From: Lachnospiraceae bacterium
Lineage (GTDB): Bacteria; Bacillota; Clostridia; Lachnospirales; Lachnospiraceae
Reading direction: 5' to 3'
DNA: 43,041 nucleotides
Assembly (NCBI GenBank): GCA_017622575.1
Contig: JAGAQU010000040.1
Coordinates: 1 to 43,041, forward strand
In this document: positions 16,050 to 24,141 of the stretch, piece by piece
Numbering within the stretch: the first letter of the stretch is position 1
Layout: every line of letters starts with the position of its first letter
Made by a program: the position numbers and the translations under genes
Notes under the pieces: model-generated
Seen by the model: the letters and a program-made list of their open reading frames with translations, nothing else
What the model was told of the DNA's origin: nothing
Database searches by the model: none

Positions 16050-17297
16050 TTATGACGATGCAGACCCCTCTGCCTTGACCGCACACCGGAAGATCAAAAA
16101 TCCTATGACAAACAGAACCGCGATCATTCCCACACCTGCATTCATGCTGCCTGTCATCTGGGAGACTGCGCTGACAATGGCTGTGCCCATAAAGGCGGCG
16201 CCTTTCCCGCAGATATCCATCAAACCGAAAAACTCGCCGGACTGGCTTGCCGGAATGATCTTGGTGAAATAGGAACGGGACAGTGCCTGAATACCACCCT
16301 GAAACATTCCCACAAAGATTGCTAAAATCCAGAACTGTACCTGATTCGTAAGGAACACAGCAAATACCACAATGCCGAAATAGGCAATGATACACACCAT
16401 GATCAGTTTTTCCGCTCTGTACTTCTGGGCCAGCCTTCCAAATAAGATTGCAAATGGGAAGGCCACAATCTGGGTTACCAGCAGTGCCAGCAGAAGCCCT
16501 GTGCTGTCAAGACCAAGGGCTGAACCATAAGCGGTTGCCATATCAATAATCGTGTAGACACCATCGATATAGAAGAAGAAAGCGAGCAGGAATAAGAATG
16601 CCTTCTTTTCCTTTTTCGCATTGAGGAAGGTTCTGCCGATCCTTGCAAAGCTTTCCTTTACTGCCCCCTTCCTTTTTTCCACATAGTGCTTCTGTTTGTA
16701 AGTCTTTAAAAGAGGAATCGTCATCAGCACCCACCACGCAGCGGTGATGAGAAAGGCAATTCCCATGGCTGTCTCCATCGTGATGCCGATCGCTCCGGCT
16801 CCCAGAACGATCACAAGGGATATCACAAACGGAATACAGCTTCCGATATACCCGAATGCATAACCAAAAGACGATACCTTGTCCATCCGTTCCTCACCGG
16901 TCACATCCGGCAGCATGGAATCATAAAAAATCAGGCTTCCCGAAAACCCTACCTTTGCAATCAGAAAAATGACAAGAAACACCAGCCAGTTTTTTGCTAA
17001 GCCGAGACTGATGCACCCCACCGCACCTATAATTAGTGAAATGACAAAGATCGGTTTCTTGTAGTCCTTTGTATCTGCCAGCGAACCGCAAACCGGTCCC
17101 ATAAAAGCCACAATAAGCGTGGCAAGAGATGCTGCATAACCCCAGTATGCAAGATATTCCACATCGGAAAGACCGGCATTTCCTGCCAGATAGTTGAAAT
17201 AGATTGGCACGATGGTAGTAATCAAAAGGGTAAAGGCGGAATTTCCCACATCATACAATACCCAGTTTTTTTCCTCTTGAGTCAGCTTAGAACTCAT
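16050..17297 (-). CDS. MFS transporter of the UMF1/Atg22-like group
   Basis: This 415-residue transporter has about twelve membrane helices. The opening WVLYDVGNSAFTLLITTIVPIYF is the typical first helix of the UMF1 group (Atg22-like effluxers), and FFGLMDICGKGAAFMGTA in the second half belongs to the same group. The substrate is not predictable. The ATG at 17297 follows AGGAGG and overlaps the end of the phospholipase gene by 11 bases, so it is co-translated with it. It is the last gene before the operon terminator, and in this context it may export a degradation product or carry a small metabolite. Confidence 0.85.
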   Translation of the reverse strand: MSSKLTQEEKNWVLYDVGNSAFTLLITTIVPIYFNYLAGNAGLSDVEYLAYWGYAASLATLIVAFMGPVCGSLADTKDYKKPIFVISLIIGAVGCISLGLAKNWLVFLVIFLIAKVGFSGSLIFYDSMLPDVTGEERMDKVSSFGYAFGYIGSCIPFVISLVIVLGAGAIGITMETAMGIAFLITAAWWVLMTIPLLKTYKQKHYVEKRKGAVKESFARIGRTFLNAKKEKKAFLFLLAFFFYIDGVYTIIDMATAYGSALGLDSTGLLLALLVTQIVAFPFAILFGRLAQKYRAEKLIMVCIIAYFGIVVFAVFLTNQVQFWILAIFVGMFQGGIQALSRSYFTKIIPASQSGEFFGLMDICGKGAAFMGTAIVSAVSQMTGSMNAGVGMIAVLFVIGFLIFRCAVKAEGSASS

Positions 17298-18120
17298 TTA
17301 TCATTTCCTCCTCTTCCACCTTCTTTGATCCGAAGGTGTACTGATAAATCGGGTTTAACCCTTCTTTTCCCTCCGAAAATTCACCATATTCATGGATCAG
17401 CGAAACGGCCTGTGTTTTCGCCTGACCGTAGCGGTCAAAAAGTGTTTTTGTGCTGTCTGCACAATCTTTATTTGACACATAGTTGATCACCAGTCCGTGG
17501 AGATCCTTATAATTTCCTGTCAGTTTCAAAACTGAATCAATCAGAAATCTCTTTCTCTTGGAAGGTGCAACCAACAGATTCAGGTATGATACCATTCCTT
17601 TCAGTGTACCCAACACCTGCGTGCTGTCTGCCTCCCTAAAAAAAGCCTGAATAATTTCAGCGTTTTCTACAGAAGGTACGATATGTCCCGTGGGCTTGTA
17701 CCTGATGGGATCATGCCCGTCTTTTACCATCAGCATTCTGTCAAATTCGGCTTCGATCTCCGTGTGACTGATACCGCTTTTCGCAATTTTTTCATCAATA
17801 TAGCCGTGGCAGGCCACATCCAGGGCAAAATGACAGATAAAACCATACAGATAGGAAAGATAGGCATGATTTCCGTCATGCTCTCTCACCACCTCCGCTG
17901 CCGAGGCAAAAAACGCTTCTCCGGCACGCTTATGCATCTCATGTCCGATCTGCCTGACTCTGTTATTAGAAAAGGGCCTATAGTAAAAAAAGATATCCGG
18001 TCCATGAAGTCCGATCATAAATAACTCCGGAAATTCTTCCACGATTTTCTTTTCCTTTTCCGGCAGGTCTTTCCTTACCTCCTGCCCAAATCTGTAATGA
18101 GCGTACGTTGCCGGCATCAA
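17287..18120 (-). CDS. Zinc-dependent phospholipase C family protein
   Basis: The protein opens with MMPATYAHYRFGQEV and LHGPDIFFYYRPF, the His- and Asp-containing region of the family. It continues with IGHEMHK and FICHFALDVACHGYID, whose histidines and aspartates correspond to the trinuclear zinc ligands. At 277 residues it is full length and shows no signal peptide, unlike secreted toxins of the family, so it probably acts inside the cell. Enzymes of this fold split phospholipids to diacylglycerol and a phosphorylated head group, but many clostridial members are untested. It lies in the Pho-type operon between an HD hydrolase and the MFS gene, which supports lipid turnover. Confidence 0.8.
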   Translation of the reverse strand: MMPATYAHYRFGQEVRKDLPEKEKKIVEEFPELFMIGLHGPDIFFYYRPFSNNRVRQIGHEMHKRAGEAFFASAAEVVREHDGNHAYLSYLYGFICHFALDVACHGYIDEKIAKSGISHTEIEAEFDRMLMVKDGHDPIRYKPTGHIVPSVENAEIIQAFFREADSTQVLGTLKGMVSYLNLLVAPSKRKRFLIDSVLKLTGNYKDLHGLVINYVSNKDCADSTKTLFDRYGQAKTQAVSLIHEYGEFSEGKEGLNPIYQYTFGSKKVEEEEMINEF

Positions 18121-18135
18121 AAGCCACCTTCCTCC

Positions 18136-18792
18136 CTACAATATCTTACTTCCGTTGGCGGTGAGTCTGAACCGTAGTCCCAAAATCTCTGCTGCCTTTC
18201 TACACATCATCATTCTGCCTAAGAAGATATCAAAATAATCGTACATGGTACAGATATTTTCATCGATCTGAAGATGCAGTGCTATGACCTTTTTCTCTGT
18301 CTGAATCTCCAGCTCCGCTTTGGTGACAGCATAATTTACTCTGTCATGAATATCAAAGCTGGACATATCAACATTTCTTACCCTGTTTCTTCTCACATCC
18401 GTTTTGTCTGCGATGATCAGTGCTGCCGACACCGGTTCGGTAGCGCCTCCTGTGGATTCATCATGGTTTCCGATGGCAGATACTACCGTCACTCTCTCCT
18501 CCAGAGATAAATCCGTATTTTTCAAAATATCGTTGGCAAGGATGGCTCCATACTCCGCGTGATGGGAACGATTGACTGCATTTCCTATGTCGTGCATGAA
18601 ACCGGCTATCTTTGCCAGTTCAATCTCTTTTTCCCCATAACCGAGCGTTTTTAAAATATCACCGGCCCTCTCTGCCACCAGAGCGCAATGCGCTACTGAG
18701 TGATCCGTATAGCCCAGCACTCCCAGATTTTCATTTCCCTTTTCCAGGAATGCAAGCACCTCCCGGTTTTTCTTTATCACTTCAAAAATCAT
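18136..18792 (-). CDS. HD-domain phosphohydrolase
   Basis: A 218-residue HD protein. The metal ligands are visible as H in SVAHC, the HD pair in GFMHDIGNAVNRSHHAEYG, and the later GNHDES and DKTDVRR aspartates. The NENLGVLGYTDHS opening is typical of a clostridial group with no assigned substrate. HD enzymes split phosphate mono- or diesters, often of nucleotides. It is complete and lies 12-15 bases from each neighbour in the operon, so it is co-expressed with the phospholipase and glycerophosphate importer. A role in head-group or nucleotide phosphate salvage is possible but not shown. Confidence 0.8.
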   Translation of the reverse strand: MIFEVIKKNREVLAFLEKGNENLGVLGYTDHSVAHCALVAERAGDILKTLGYGEKEIELAKIAGFMHDIGNAVNRSHHAEYGAILANDILKNTDLSLEERVTVVSAIGNHDESTGGATEPVSAALIIADKTDVRRNRVRNVDMSSFDIHDRVNYAVTKAELEIQTEKKVIALHLQIDENICTMYDYFDIFLGRMMMCRKAAEILGLRFRLTANGSKIL

Positions 18793-18804
18793 ATTTTTCT
18801 CCGT

Positions 18805-19413
18805 TTATAATACTGTAAGAATAATATTCAGTACCCACAAAGCAATGGCAACAATCAGACCAATGATACAGAGGATTTTACCGATATTAGCCTGTTTTGC
18901 TTTGCTGGAACCTGACCCCATTCTTGATCTCGCAAAACCGAGGCAGGCAAAAAGAATGCCAAAAAGCGGTATGATAAATGCAAGAACCACAGAAAGAATA
19001 CCGAATAAAAGCGCCTGAGTTGCCGCACCGGTATTATCCACTGTCTGAACCGGAACAGATATTGTATTTTCCAGGATGTTTTCCTCCCCTTCCGGAACAT
19101 CCTGCTGCAGGACAGTAAACAGCTGTTCCAGACTTTCCTTATAAGGTTTCTTCTGCAGACAGCCTACAAAGCCCTCCAAGTTCCACTCACCGCCAAAGCT
19201 TCCTTTCAGCCAGGCTTCCACATGAAGGACACCGTTTTGATAGGACCACTTCAGAAACTTGAAGCCTTCCATCATGGCATCCCCTGCGCGATAAGCAGGT
19301 TCTCCCTTCCAGTCAGACATGGAGAACTTGTTTTTCTGCAGATAGTCATTCATCACAAATTCCACGAAGTTCTCCGGTTTGTTTAAGGTTAAATCTTTCG
19401 TAAATCTTGCCAT
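18805..19413 (-). CDS. Membrane protein with two C-terminal helices, function unknown
   Basis: The 202-residue product has a soluble N-terminal domain (about 1-110, with many aromatic residues such as LKWSYQNGVLHVEAWLKGSF) and a C-terminal pair of membrane helices (about 133-160 and 178-200). The linker between the helices is rich in Gly and Ser (GSGSSKAKQ). The tail looks like the DUF4190-type hydrophobic domain. GGGAG lies a normal distance before the ATG. It sits between the metallophosphoesterase and the HD hydrolase and is surely co-transcribed. I cannot assign a function. Confidence 0.7.
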   Translation of the reverse strand: MARFTKDLTLNKPENFVEFVMNDYLQKNKFSMSDWKGEPAYRAGDAMMEGFKFLKWSYQNGVLHVEAWLKGSFGGEWNLEGFVGCLQKKPYKESLEQLFTVLQQDVPEGEENILENTISVPVQTVDNTGAATQALLFGILSVVLAFIIPLFGILFACLGFARSRMGSGSSKAKQANIGKILCIIGLIVAIALWVLNIILTVL

Positions 19414-19434
19414 CTCTTTTCTCCCTCTCTTAAA

Positions 19435-20193
19435 TCAGATTTTTATTTCCGTTATTTTGATTTTATCATTACGTTTGATATGAATCAACTGAAATCCTGC
19501 AGGAATCCACTGAAGATGAGGCGTGACTGCCATTCCGTTTACGATCGTAGTTTCTCCCGCCCGGTACATTCTGGTCTGCGTAGTATGTAAATGACCACTC
19601 AGTATCAGCTTTACCACTCCTGAATTCACGATTCTCATAAAGCACTCCTGGTTCTTTATAACTTCAGGCTGATGATGCATAAGCAGTATGACATAACTGT
19701 TATCCGAAAAATCGTCAAGCTGCAAAAAAGCATCATCAGGGATGAATGCTTCATCAAAAAACTGTAGGGACGTCTCTGTACAGGTATTGATAGAAACAAA
19801 GCAGAATTTCCGCTTTTCTCCTGTTTTTTTATCCTTTTTCTTCACCGGATAATCATATTCACTCTTGCCGTAAAATTCATTTAAAAATGACTGATAATGA
19901 TAAAAGGAAGAGCCTTTGCCCTCCGTGTCCGCATCATGATTTCCCGGGCAAAAAAAGATTTTTTCTCTTTTTACAGATAAAAACGCAGATAGCTCAAGCA
20001 GATATTTCTTTGCCTGCCTGAATTCACACAGATCACCATGACAGGTAATATCCCCGGTCACAGCCATGACATCCACTTTTTTATCCCCAAGCTCTTCCTT
20101 AAGCTTTATTTTTATATGATTCCATTTTTCCCTGATCTCATTCTCCTCAGTGTCCCTTGAAAAATGCAGATCCGTCATATGCAGAATATCCAT
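19435..20193 (-). CDS. Calcineurin-like metallophosphoesterase
   Basis: All metal-ligand motifs of the superfamily are present: DLHF near residue 8, GDIT near 47, GNHD near 84, LMHHQ near 171 and GHLHTT near 199. At 252 residues it matches the CpdA/Icc/GpdQ-like group. No signal peptide is seen, so it is cytoplasmic. It starts 20 bases after the UgpE-like permease gene. GpdQ-type members split glycerophosphodiesters, and the PlcP enzymes used by alpha-proteobacteria to strip phospholipids in phosphate starvation have this same fold. Either activity would fit an importer for glycerophosphate compounds. The exact substrate cannot be read from the sequence. Confidence 0.85.
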   Translation of the reverse strand: MDILHMTDLHFSRDTEENEIREKWNHIKIKLKEELGDKKVDVMAVTGDITCHGDLCEFRQAKKYLLELSAFLSVKREKIFFCPGNHDADTEGKGSSFYHYQSFLNEFYGKSEYDYPVKKKDKKTGEKRKFCFVSINTCTETSLQFFDEAFIPDDAFLQLDDFSDNSYVILLMHHQPEVIKNQECFMRIVNSGVVKLILSGHLHTTQTRMYRAGETTIVNGMAVTPHLQWIPAGFQLIHIKRNDKIKITEIKI

Positions 20194-20213
20194 CTTCTGA
20201 CAACATACCTTTC

Positions 20214-21062
20214 CTATTTAATACCGGAATGCATAAAACTTTCCATAAACTGTTTCTGGAACAGAACAAACAGGATCAAAAGCGGCGCACACACAAGAAC
20301 GGTTGCCGCGCTGACATCACTCCACTGCGCCCCGGTCTCGTAGGACATGGCAAACATGGCAAGGCCCAGGGACAGCGGTCGTTTCTCCACAGAATCCGTC
20401 ATCACAAGAGGCCATAAAAAGTTATTCCACTGGAAGGATGCGGAGATCATACCAAAGGAGATATAGGCAGGCTTTAAAAGAGGAACATAGACTCTCCACA
20501 AAATCTGAAACAGGTTAGCCCCATCCACCTTGGCTGCTTCCTCCAGTTCATAGGGAATGGTCTTCACAGTCTGCCTTACAATCAGGGTACCCATGGCAGA
20601 GGCAAAGAATGGAAGCATAATACCGATTTTCGAGTCTGTGAGTCCCCATTTTGCCATCATGGTATAATTTGGCAGAATCAATACCTCGGGAGCGATCATC
20701 ATCTGAGATAAGAATATCACAAAGAGCAATTTAGAGCCATAAAAATCGATTCTGGCAAAGGCATAGCCAGCCAGCGTAATCATGACAAACTGGGCAGCCA
20801 ATACTCCCAAAGTAATGATCAGTGTATTCCCATAATACTTTCCAAAAGGCGCCGCTTCCAGCACTCTCTTAAAATTGTCAAGCACCGGCATAGCCACAGC
20901 AGTCAGGTCAAGAGCCAGATTCTGAGGGATAAATGCAGTTCTGATCACCCAGAGAAGCGGTATCATATTGACTAAAAGCAAAACTGACATCAATGTCTTA
21001 ATTAGTGTTTTTCCAATATTTATTCTTTTCCTTCTTTTCCCGTAAACAGCAGGCTGGTACAT
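20214..21062 (-). CDS. UgpE/MalG-type ABC transporter permease
   Basis: A complete 282-residue inner-membrane permease with six helices and the EAA loop EELEEAAKVDGANLFQILWRVYVPLLKP-like region near residue 190 (seen as YELEEAAKVDGAN), which docks the ATPase. I chose the ATG at 21062 because GGGAGG stands ahead of it and the upstream in-frame start at 21083 lies before the native stop of the preceding permease. It pairs with the broken UgpA-like permease. No ATP-binding subunit is encoded in the window; Firmicutes often use a shared MsmX-type ATPase. Confidence 0.87.
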   Translation of the reverse strand: MYQPAVYGKRRKRINIGKTLIKTLMSVLLLVNMIPLLWVIRTAFIPQNLALDLTAVAMPVLDNFKRVLEAAPFGKYYGNTLIITLGVLAAQFVMITLAGYAFARIDFYGSKLLFVIFLSQMMIAPEVLILPNYTMMAKWGLTDSKIGIMLPFFASAMGTLIVRQTVKTIPYELEEAAKVDGANLFQILWRVYVPLLKPAYISFGMISASFQWNNFLWPLVMTDSVEKRPLSLGLAMFAMSYETGAQWSDVSAATVLVCAPLLILFVLFQKQFMESFMHSGIK

Positions 21063-21079
21063 CTTTCCTTTCCTCCCTG

Positions 21080-21933
21080 TCAATCGTTATAGTAAGCTTT
21101 CTTATCCTGTCTGAAAAAACTGACAGATTTGTCGCGTTTCCCGGACCGCCCTTTGTCATGATATAGAGGTGATCTACCATCTTATATGCATTTGTCAGTG
21201 CAATGATCAAAACATAGATTGTAGTCGGTTTCAACATGGGCCATGTAATGGAAAAAAAGGTTCTGGCGGCTCCCGCCCCGTCAATTTTTGCTGCTTCAAA
21301 TAATTCTCTCGAAATCCCATGTAAGCCTGCCACATAAAACAGCATGATATAACCCGCCTGTTTCCACACAAGCATCACCATAAGCGCCCAAATGGCTGTC
21401 TTACTGTCCGCAAGGAAACGCCACTGCGGATTAAGATAGCCCAAAAGGCCGTAAATTGGCGTATAGATGAACATCCAGATATTTGCGGCGGCTACCAGCG
21501 GAATAAAAGTTGGATAGGTAAAGCCAAGTCTTGCAATACCCTTTCCCCGTTTCAGACTGTTTGCGAATAGCGCCATGGCAACCGCAAGCACAATACTGAC
21601 CGGAACAGTCACTACTGCAATCAGCAGATTATTGAAAAAGCATTCCCAGAATGCTTTTTCCTGAAACACTGCCTTATAGTTGGAAAATCCTGCAAAAACA
21701 GGTGTTATGGTTGATAAATTATCTATGTATAAACTGCCTATAAAACTCTTGATAATAGGATAAATGGTAAAGATTACTAAAAAAACAAGAGATGGTGCAA
21801 TCAAAAGCCATCCCGTCACGGTTCGTTTCCATTTATTCCTGATTTCTTTCTCCAGTGCGCCTTGATAGGTCTCTCTCCTATCCTGCACATCTGTGGTCAG
21901 ACCGGGTACTGTCATTTCCTGTCCAATATCCAT
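21080..21933 (-). pseudogene. UgpA/MalF-type ABC permease with C-terminal deletion and frameshift
   Basis: The first 275 or so residues are a normal MalF/UgpA-type permease, with the EAA loop LHGISRELFEAAKIDGAGA and the late motif MTKGGPGNATNL. After this the frame breaks: it runs on as a nonsense tail to 20998, beyond the start of the next gene. In another frame the sequence SFFRQDKKAYYND ends at a TGA at 21080, a typical permease end, and the next gene's ribosome site follows at once. So about 35 codons including the last membrane helix are missing near 21110-21130. Without them the importer is probably dead, although its solute-binding protein and second permease are intact. Confidence 0.78.
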
Positions 21934-22020
21934 TTTGTTTCCTGCCTTTCTTTTTCAGGAAAAGGCCGGTTGCTTTTCAACCGACCCTGTCCCTCTAAAG
22001 GATACTATTATGAAAAATAA

Positions 22021-23403
22021 TTATTGATAAGCTTCCAGAATTTTTGTTGCGGTCTCCTGTGCTGTGTTCAGCGCTGATTCCACATCGGATTGACCGGTCA
22101 TGACATAGGAGATTGCATCATCAATGGCCTTCTGCACCTCTGCCTGATTATAGGTGGAAAGCTCCGCATAGCCATACTCAAGCTGATCTCTTGCCACAAG
22201 GCAGTAAGGGAATTCTTCCGCATATTTTTTCATCCTCTCTGTCTCATAAGCACTGGGTCTTGTAGCAACATATCCGGTATCAATACTCCACTGGGCAACT
22301 CTCTCATCGTCTGTCATCCATTTGATGAAATCAAAGGCTGCCTGCTTTCTTTCCTCGGATACTCCCTTGAAGATATAGAAGTTACCGCCACCTGTGGGAG
22401 AACCATAGGATTCATTTGCAGGAAGCATTGCCACACCGAAATCAAATGTTGCATTATTCTTTACATTGGTCAGGTTACCTGTCGTGTGATACATCATGGC
22501 TGTTTTACCTTCAATGAAATCGGAAGGAGTGGTAGACCAGGCTACGATGCCCTCAGGCATGGAGCCGTCCTCTGCAAGGGATTTCCAGAAGGAAAGTCCT
22601 TTTGCTGTTCTTGCGTCATTATAGTAAACCTCTGTACCGGTATCGTTCATCAGGTTAAATCCGCTCTGCTGTGTGCAAAAGGTCTGCAGCATCCAGTACG
22701 CATATCCGTCAGAAGGAATTTCAATACCATATCTTGTGCTACCGTTTTCCGTCTTGGTAAGCTTTGCCGCATATTCCTTTAACTCATCCCATGTTGCAGG
22801 TGCCTTTTCGGGATCCAACCCTGCTTCCGCAAATGCTTCCTTGTTGTAGTAAAGTACGATTGTACTTCTCTGCCATGGAATACCGTATGTAGTCTCTCCA
22901 TCACGACTGTTCATCATAAAGCCGTCATAAAATCCGTTCAGCCAGTTCTTGTCTTCCTCCGTGGTACAGAAGTTGTCCATGGGGACAATGGCATCCATGG
23001 CAAGCAAGGAATACAAATCGATGGAAAACATGATGGCAAGGTCAGGGGTATTGCCACCTTTGATGGCTGCCTGTACCTTGGTTCTGGTATCAGCATAGCT
23101 TCCTGCATAAACGGGCTTAACAGTTACGTTAGGATTTTCTTCGTGATACTGTGCACAGAGTGCATCAATCAGTGCGTCAGGGCCGCCACCCACAGAAACG
23201 GGGAAATACATGGTAAGTTCGATGGGTTCGGTATTTGCTGTCGCTTCTGCTGCTTCTTTTGTTTCTTCTGCGCTCTGCCCTGCAGTTTCTGTTGTATTTG
23301 TCGTACTATCAGTTTCATTTGCTGCTGTATTCGCACTCTGTCCGCAGGCTGTCAGGGACAGGGCCATAACTCCGGCAAGCAATCCGCATAATATTCTTTT
23401 CAT
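22021..23403 (-). CDS. UgpB-like glycerol-3-phosphate ABC transporter substrate-binding lipoprotein
   Basis: This 460-residue lipoprotein has a signal peptide with lipobox LTAC, then a Thr/Glu/Ala-rich linker (about 25-65). The mature domain starts with IELTMYFPVSVGGG and VYAGSYADTRTKVQAAI, which resembles E. coli UgpB and its Firmicute relatives that bind sn-glycerol-3-phosphate or glycerophosphodiesters. I chose the ATG at 23403 behind GAGGAG; an ATG at 23418 overlaps this site. It is first in the operon and lies about 40 bases after the predicted start of transcription from the Pho-type promoter. Other sugar-phosphate or sugar ligands are possible. Confidence 0.82.
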   Translation of the reverse strand: MKRILCGLLAGVMALSLTACGQSANTAANETDSTTNTTETAGQSAEETKEAAEATANTEPIELTMYFPVSVGGGPDALIDALCAQYHEENPNVTVKPVYAGSYADTRTKVQAAIKGGNTPDLAIMFSIDLYSLLAMDAIVPMDNFCTTEEDKNWLNGFYDGFMMNSRDGETTYGIPWQRSTIVLYYNKEAFAEAGLDPEKAPATWDELKEYAAKLTKTENGSTRYGIEIPSDGYAYWMLQTFCTQQSGFNLMNDTGTEVYYNDARTAKGLSFWKSLAEDGSMPEGIVAWSTTPSDFIEGKTAMMYHTTGNLTNVKNNATFDFGVAMLPANESYGSPTGGGNFYIFKGVSEERKQAAFDFIKWMTDDERVAQWSIDTGYVATRPSAYETERMKKYAEEFPYCLVARDQLEYGYAELSTYNQAEVQKAIDDAISYVMTGQSDVESALNTAQETATKILEAYQ

Positions 23404-23446
23404 ATTCTTTCTCCTCAATTCATCATTTTCTTACGTACGCAAGCTT

Positions 23447-23512
23447 ATTTTACCTTAGTGAGATACCGGAAACTATCACGAAAAGGTAAGTTATTTGTAA
23501 GAAATTTGTAAA
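23447..23512 (-). promoter_or_regulatory. Pho-box-like promoter of the Ugp/phospholipase operon
   Basis: On the minus strand, TTTACA (23512-23507), CTTACA (23501-23496) and CTTACC (23490-23485) stand 11 bp apart. They are followed in register by GTGATAGTT (GTGATA at 23479-23474) and, after 21 bases, by TAAAAT (23452-23447). The first hexamer overlaps the T run of the glnA-operon terminator. Confidence 0.75.
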
Positions 23513-23552
23513 AAAATGACCACGAATGCTTTCACATTCATGGTCATTTTTC
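23510..23552. terminator. Terminator of the glnA-ANTAR operon
   Basis: A 13-bp stem with one mismatch (23516-23528 with 23535-23547) closes on a six-base loop. It has T-rich tracts after it on both strands: six on the minus strand and TTTTTCTTTT on the plus strand. Confidence 0.85.
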
Positions 23553-23554
23553 TT

Positions 23555-24106
23555 TTACACTTTCATCATTGTCAGCACCATCTGTGCCGTTTCTACCATA
23601 TTGGTTCCACTGTCCATACTGCATTTCTGTATGTACCTGTGGGCTTCCTCCTCCGTCATATGATTGCGATTCATCAGAATCTCTTTTGCCTGTTTAATCA
23701 GTGCCACTTCTTCCGGATTTCTCTCCCTGGGCTTTAATCTTTGCTTCCTCTTTCTCCTCTCAATGGTCTGGATCATCATATCAACCGTGTTGATCAGATC
23801 GTGCACCTTAAGGGGCATGGACAAACACATGATTTCCTTGTCCACCATACCGCCACCCAGTATCTGTTGGGAAGCCATAAGGAGCATTTCAAAACCGAAG
23901 GGAAGATCGTCATGAAGCTGCGAATAAATCATATCCGTCATCTTATATCCGCAGATGATGATGCCATAGTTTAGTCCGTCCGCAAGGGCAAGGGCCTGAG
24001 CACCGGTTGTGCATACACCAGCCACCGGAATACCGCTTCGGACTAACAGATTCTTAATACTCTTTGCATCATCTATCTTCGGGAGGGCTATGATCACGCT
24101 GGTCAT
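23555..24106 (-). CDS. ANTAR-domain RNA-binding antitermination regulator
   Basis: The 183-residue protein has an N-terminal receiver-like domain (about 1-120) and a C-terminal three-helix ANTAR domain (about 122-180; EEVALIKQAKEILMNRNHMTEEEAHRYIQK). ANTAR proteins bind RNA hairpins with six-base loops and prevent termination. The receiver lacks the phospho-acceptor Asp: the strand reads GIIICGYKM where relatives have a D followed by M or P, so it is probably not phosphorylated and must be controlled otherwise. I chose the ATG at 24106 with AGGAGG seven bases away. It lies 35 bases after glnA and is in the same operon, which suggests it controls glnA or other nitrogen genes. Confidence 0.85.
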   Translation of the reverse strand: MTSVIIALPKIDDAKSIKNLLVRSGIPVAGVCTTGAQALALADGLNYGIIICGYKMTDMIYSQLHDDLPFGFEMLLMASQQILGGGMVDKEIMCLSMPLKVHDLINTVDMMIQTIERRKRKQRLKPRERNPEEVALIKQAKEILMNRNHMTEEEAHRYIQKCSMDSGTNMVETAQMVLTMMKV

Positions 24107-24141
24107 AGGCACACCTCCTCTCACTTACAGATTGTTCAAAA

